Source: Phylloscopus collybita
Taxonomy: Eukaryota; Chordata; Aves; Passeriformes; Phylloscopidae
Direction: 5' to 3'
Assembly (NCBI GenBank): GCA_027886175.1
Contig: JAJNNQ010000023.1
Span: 69,501 to 133,500 of the forward strand
Length of the DNA: 64,000 nt
Numbering within the stretch: the stretch's first letter is position 1; each line of letters starts with the position of its first letter. A model generated the notes under the pieces. The model was not told the DNA's origin. It searched no databases and was given only the letters and a program-made list of their open reading frames with translations. A program made the position numbers and the translations under genes. Of the stretch, positions 60,501 to 64,000 are shown in pieces.

Positions 60501-63500
60501 ATGACTTTATTGTTTCAGTAGTAAGAAGTAGAAGTCATTACCTGATCAGGAGAACTTGACATGTAGGACACTACGCATTTAGAAAACTCTTATGAAGATG
60601 TTTTTTTTAAGTCTTAAATTTGGTTTTATTAATAAATTATTTTTAGAAGTGCTTTTTTCGTGTATATAGTGGCTTGTTAAGACTATGGCAGAGCTGCACT
60701 TAGCAGATGAACTTTGTTTTCTCTTGCCATGGTACCTGATGCTGGCACTGCTGTGACTGGCACTTCCCACAGAGCCCACACTGAGGGGGAAGCTGCAGTA
60801 TCCAATCCTTGGAATTTGTCCTCTCCCATCCCACTGGGTTATCTCTTGCCAAGATTGCAGCAGGGCAGACACCAGTGTCAGGATGGGTTCAGGGATATTT
60901 TGCTCTAGCAGTGTGAAATGTTGAATCCATTCTTGCGTATTTTTCTTTGGCAGCCCCATCTCCTTTCTTGCTGACACTGACAACTGTGCAAACCAGCCTT
61001 TCTCATATGCACTTTGATACTAGCCACTAATTTAAATCTCTGAGTGAGCACTGGAGGATGAAAATCATGAGCTGGCTGGGTTAGAATACCAAAGATGTTG
61101 CCCTGCAGGGTAATGATGCCTTTGTCCTACACCTCTGGTGTTGTGGCAGGGCTGGGGGCCCGGGCACAAGGGAGCAAGTGCTGGGGAATGCTGGTCTTTG
61201 GGTGAGGGGGAACGTGAGCAAGACATGCTGCTGTGGGCAATTATCCTGCTGTTGGGTGGTGTCAGCTTTTAATTCAGCTTAATAGGGCTCTTACATGACA
61301 GTTGCAAAGTTATATTTAGACCACACTGGTGTATATTGCTTACAGGACTTTATTTTTCTATTTTAATTTATAGAAGTGCTCATCTTCACATATGGTAACG
61401 TTTTCTCACTTTCCAGTAATATAGAAGTTTTGACATATATAGGATATTGTGGATTATGTATTAGTCAGTACTTTTCATAAGAGCCAGGATTTTTGCACTG
61501 ACTCTGACTATTTCAAATGGTTAATTTGAATGATCTTTGTGTGTGCTTTTGAGGCTCCTGGGAGGGACAGATTACAGCAAACCCTTAAATCATAGGTAGC
61601 TCCATATAGAATGAAGTGCACAGCTTCAAATTAACCACGTTAATTATCAGCTTCAGAAGAGAAAGTTCTTTCGTTTGTGCTCTGACTTCTTTTCTAAAGT
61701 TCATTTCCTTATGTGAGAGATAGTATTTTAATGCATAAAAGATGCACCAAAGTATTTATCATTCAGGCTTCTGTGGTTTTGCTTCACTGGCTGCTCACTG
61801 AAACAGGACTGAATTGTAGATGAGAGCTGGGTACTCACCCAGATTTCTTTACAACAGCCATGGTATAGGATTAAAAACAGACCACCTTGTTTATATCTAT
61901 CTCAGCTCATTTTATTAAATCCTTATGAGTTTTAATTTACAAATATTTAGGAATTCAGCTATTTAATCACAGAGGACAAAAGGAGAAATTCTGAAAATGG
62001 TTTAAAGAGGATTTTAAGGGAACAGGATGTGTCTGTGTAAACACTTGGGTATGTGCCGTTGGAGGTTCATACACGTGGGATACAGGACCAGGTTTCTCTT
62101 TGGCTTCAGGTGAACACACGTTCACTTGCCAAGTGAAGGACCAGAATGCTGGTGACTGTTCATCCTCTTTCTTCCATATCAAGTCTTCTAAGGGATTGTC
62201 TGGACTGGGAAACTGAATCCCATCTGGAAAATATTTTAGATTTTAGGGCTGCGCAGGCAGAGTCAGTCCTGACTGACTGGGAAGGACAGTGGTGGCAAGA
62301 GTTGAGGTCCTTCAGCATATCTTCCCTGGAACCTGTCCCAACTTCTCATGTGTTGTGCCAACATGAACTTTTACCCACCTGTTTTACAAAGGGACAATAT
62401 TAAATAAGCTGGGGTTCATTGCAAACTTTTCGAAACAACCTTGAAGTTTCATGGGTGTGGTTCAACACTGAAGTCCAGAATGGCCAATCACAATTTTGAA
62501 ATAAATCCTTTAGAAAATTTTGCCATTTTAAGTAACTTCTATTGCATTTTTGCTTTTTCCCTTAACTCTCTTTTGACACCCTGGCTTGATTTCTCTGGGT
62601 TGTGGACAATGAAACCTCTATTGCTGCTTCGTGTAATTTCTAGTGAGAAAGTGAATCTATTTATGGGAAAACTCCGCAGAGAGAATGTGTAGGGATTGGT
62701 GAAGTTAATGTTTATTTAGTTTGCATTTTAGTAATTGCTTTAAGAATGAATTTGCTTCAAATTTTATAGAACTTCATAAACTAAGCTCACATCTTCTTGG
62801 CAAGGAGGGAGTTATCTGGATTGTGTTGCTCATCATAGAGTGAGATTTTTTTGCATGGTGATTTTTTTCCTCATTTAGGAAGAATTATTTGTTAAGCATG
62901 AAATTGCATTTAAGCTAAGAAATGTTGCTTAGAATTAGTTTAAAATGTATGAATATGAGATAGTTTTTTTTAAAAGAATGGCGTTATAAGATTTTTAATT
63001 AATGTAAAAGATCCATCCTATAACTTAATGCTGTATGGAGACTTCAAGTTCTGACATCTGTAAAATATACAGAAATGACATTTAATCAACTTCAGCTCTA
63101 TTTTGTATGAACATGTATCTGGAAATTGGGTTTTATTCTTCTGCAGCCACAGGCTGGGAGGTGGTGGTGTTTTTGCAGTCTCCTACCAAAGGTTTATAAG
63201 AAGTAAGATTTGAACTTGAAGGGTCTTGCTTGGAGCAGTCCTATGGTGAACAATCACAGGTCTTGTATTTCCCCTTGATTAAATAGTGTCAAGATCAGTT
63301 AAGCAGAACAACTTCTGAATTTTCAGAATGCTGACCTAGCATTGGAACTTCCATACCTCCACCAGACAGGAACCTTTTTCATACTCCATCTGTGGTCTAT
63401 TGAAAACTGGGGATGGAAATCCTGCTGGGCTTCAGGGAGCTTGGAGAGAATCTCCTTTGTCATGCCCCATCGTGTGTGTGCAAGCAAGTGTGAGCTGAAG

Positions 63501-64000
63501 GTTTCTGAGAGGGAGGGGTGTTGAAAAAGTGTTTCTTGGCTGTCCAGCAATGGAGATGAAAAGCCAATTCCTCTCCCATACGTGGTTTCTGAGCACAGTG
63601 GGGCTCTGCAGGAAGCCTGACAGATGTGTTCAGTCCTGGAGAAGGAATGTTGCTGCACCCAGGAGGACATCAAGTTTTTGGAACCTCTTGGCGCTATACC
63701 TAGCTGTCGATTTAAAAAACTCAACAAGCTTAAAGCTCTGAAAACCAGCTCTGAATTTATTCACCTGCGACTTACGCATGGAAAAGTATGTTCTCAATGG
63801 CAATTTGATGGCTGAAGTAATTTTGCATTCTTGGGGTGTAAAATGTGCACTGCTCTGCAGAGGAAAGAAGAGTGACTTTTTATCATTCAGGAGAAAAAGG
63901 TGTGTCTAAATCCAGCTAATCATGTTCATCAGCTACTAGCATTTCATAATTTTATAGTTTAACCCTGTGGTTGTGACCTGGGTAAAAGAGAAGAGTTTGA

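Larger units (their letters stand above)
43042..64000 (+). other. COX10 intron 4 (open at right window edge)
   Basis: At least 21 kb after the gtcagt donor with no further COX10 exon recognised. I looked for the FFEVPF-like active-site exon without success, though a short exon could be overlooked. The large intron here fits human COX10, which also has long 3' introns. It contains two CR1 copies, A-rich tracts, a perfect 76-bp tandem duplication and a CTCF-like site. Open frames, including 63323-63727 on the minus strand, show no recognisable family. Confidence 0.65.

Noticed and set aside
1..64000. tRNA, rRNA and snRNA genes
   Set aside because: None recognised by eye; a covariance-model search would be needed to exclude short RNA genes.

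Overview
This is vertebrate nuclear DNA, and very probably from a bird, likely a songbird. The evidence is at least seven CR1 LINE 3' ends in both orientations, some ending in the avian tails 'gattctatgattctg' or 'agctcaggatattctgtg'. There are also small introns, CpG-rich minisatellite introns, and two genes whose exons can be read and spliced by eye. Nothing prokaryotic or viral-operon-like is present, and almost all of the long open frames are shadows of repeats.

Left block (about 1-10.8 kb). This part is repeat-dense and looks subtelomeric or microchromosomal. It opens with a decaying 34-bp satellite, then G/C-skewed low-complexity DNA. On the minus strand follow the last three coding exons of AKT2 (1499-2164), intact and correctly phased, in a CAGGTGTG-type minisatellite. 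The other AKT2 exons are not where they should be. Instead there is a roughly 0.9-kb segment that recurs at 9.74-10.82 kb, an AT-rich stretch, and dispersed minus-strand exon-like pieces. Three of these resemble the SYCP1 coiled coil and look decayed. A C-rich tract, a 48-base poly-T and a roughly 348-bp tandem array with repeated YY1-like motifs come next, then the second copy of the duplicated segment.

Junction (10.83-11.02 kb). A degenerate (CCCTAA)n interstitial telomeric array is oriented as if the DNA on its right were a chromosome arm starting there.

Right block (11-64 kb). About 22 kb has no recognisable gene: CR1 copies, microsatellites and one possible LTR. COX10 (mitochondrial protoheme IX farnesyltransferase) then starts on the plus strand in a CpG-rich promoter. 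Its first four coding exons (33401-33443, 34560-34684, 36109-36433, 42917-43041) splice in frame into about 206 codons ending at the conserved NSINQ. The exons carrying the catalytic core were not found, so the window appears to end inside intron 4.

AKT2 (a cytosolic/membrane signalling kinase), the SYCP1-like fragments (meiotic) and COX10 (heme A synthesis) do not form a functional unit. Their co-occurrence around a telomeric array is the main oddity, and suggests a subtelomeric patchwork, a chromosome fusion or an assembly join. I found no convincing novel multi-gene system. The observations most worth checking are the telomere-centred junction, the AKT2 3' fragment, the YY1-rich promoter-like array, and a repeat pair in which one copy is split by CR1.
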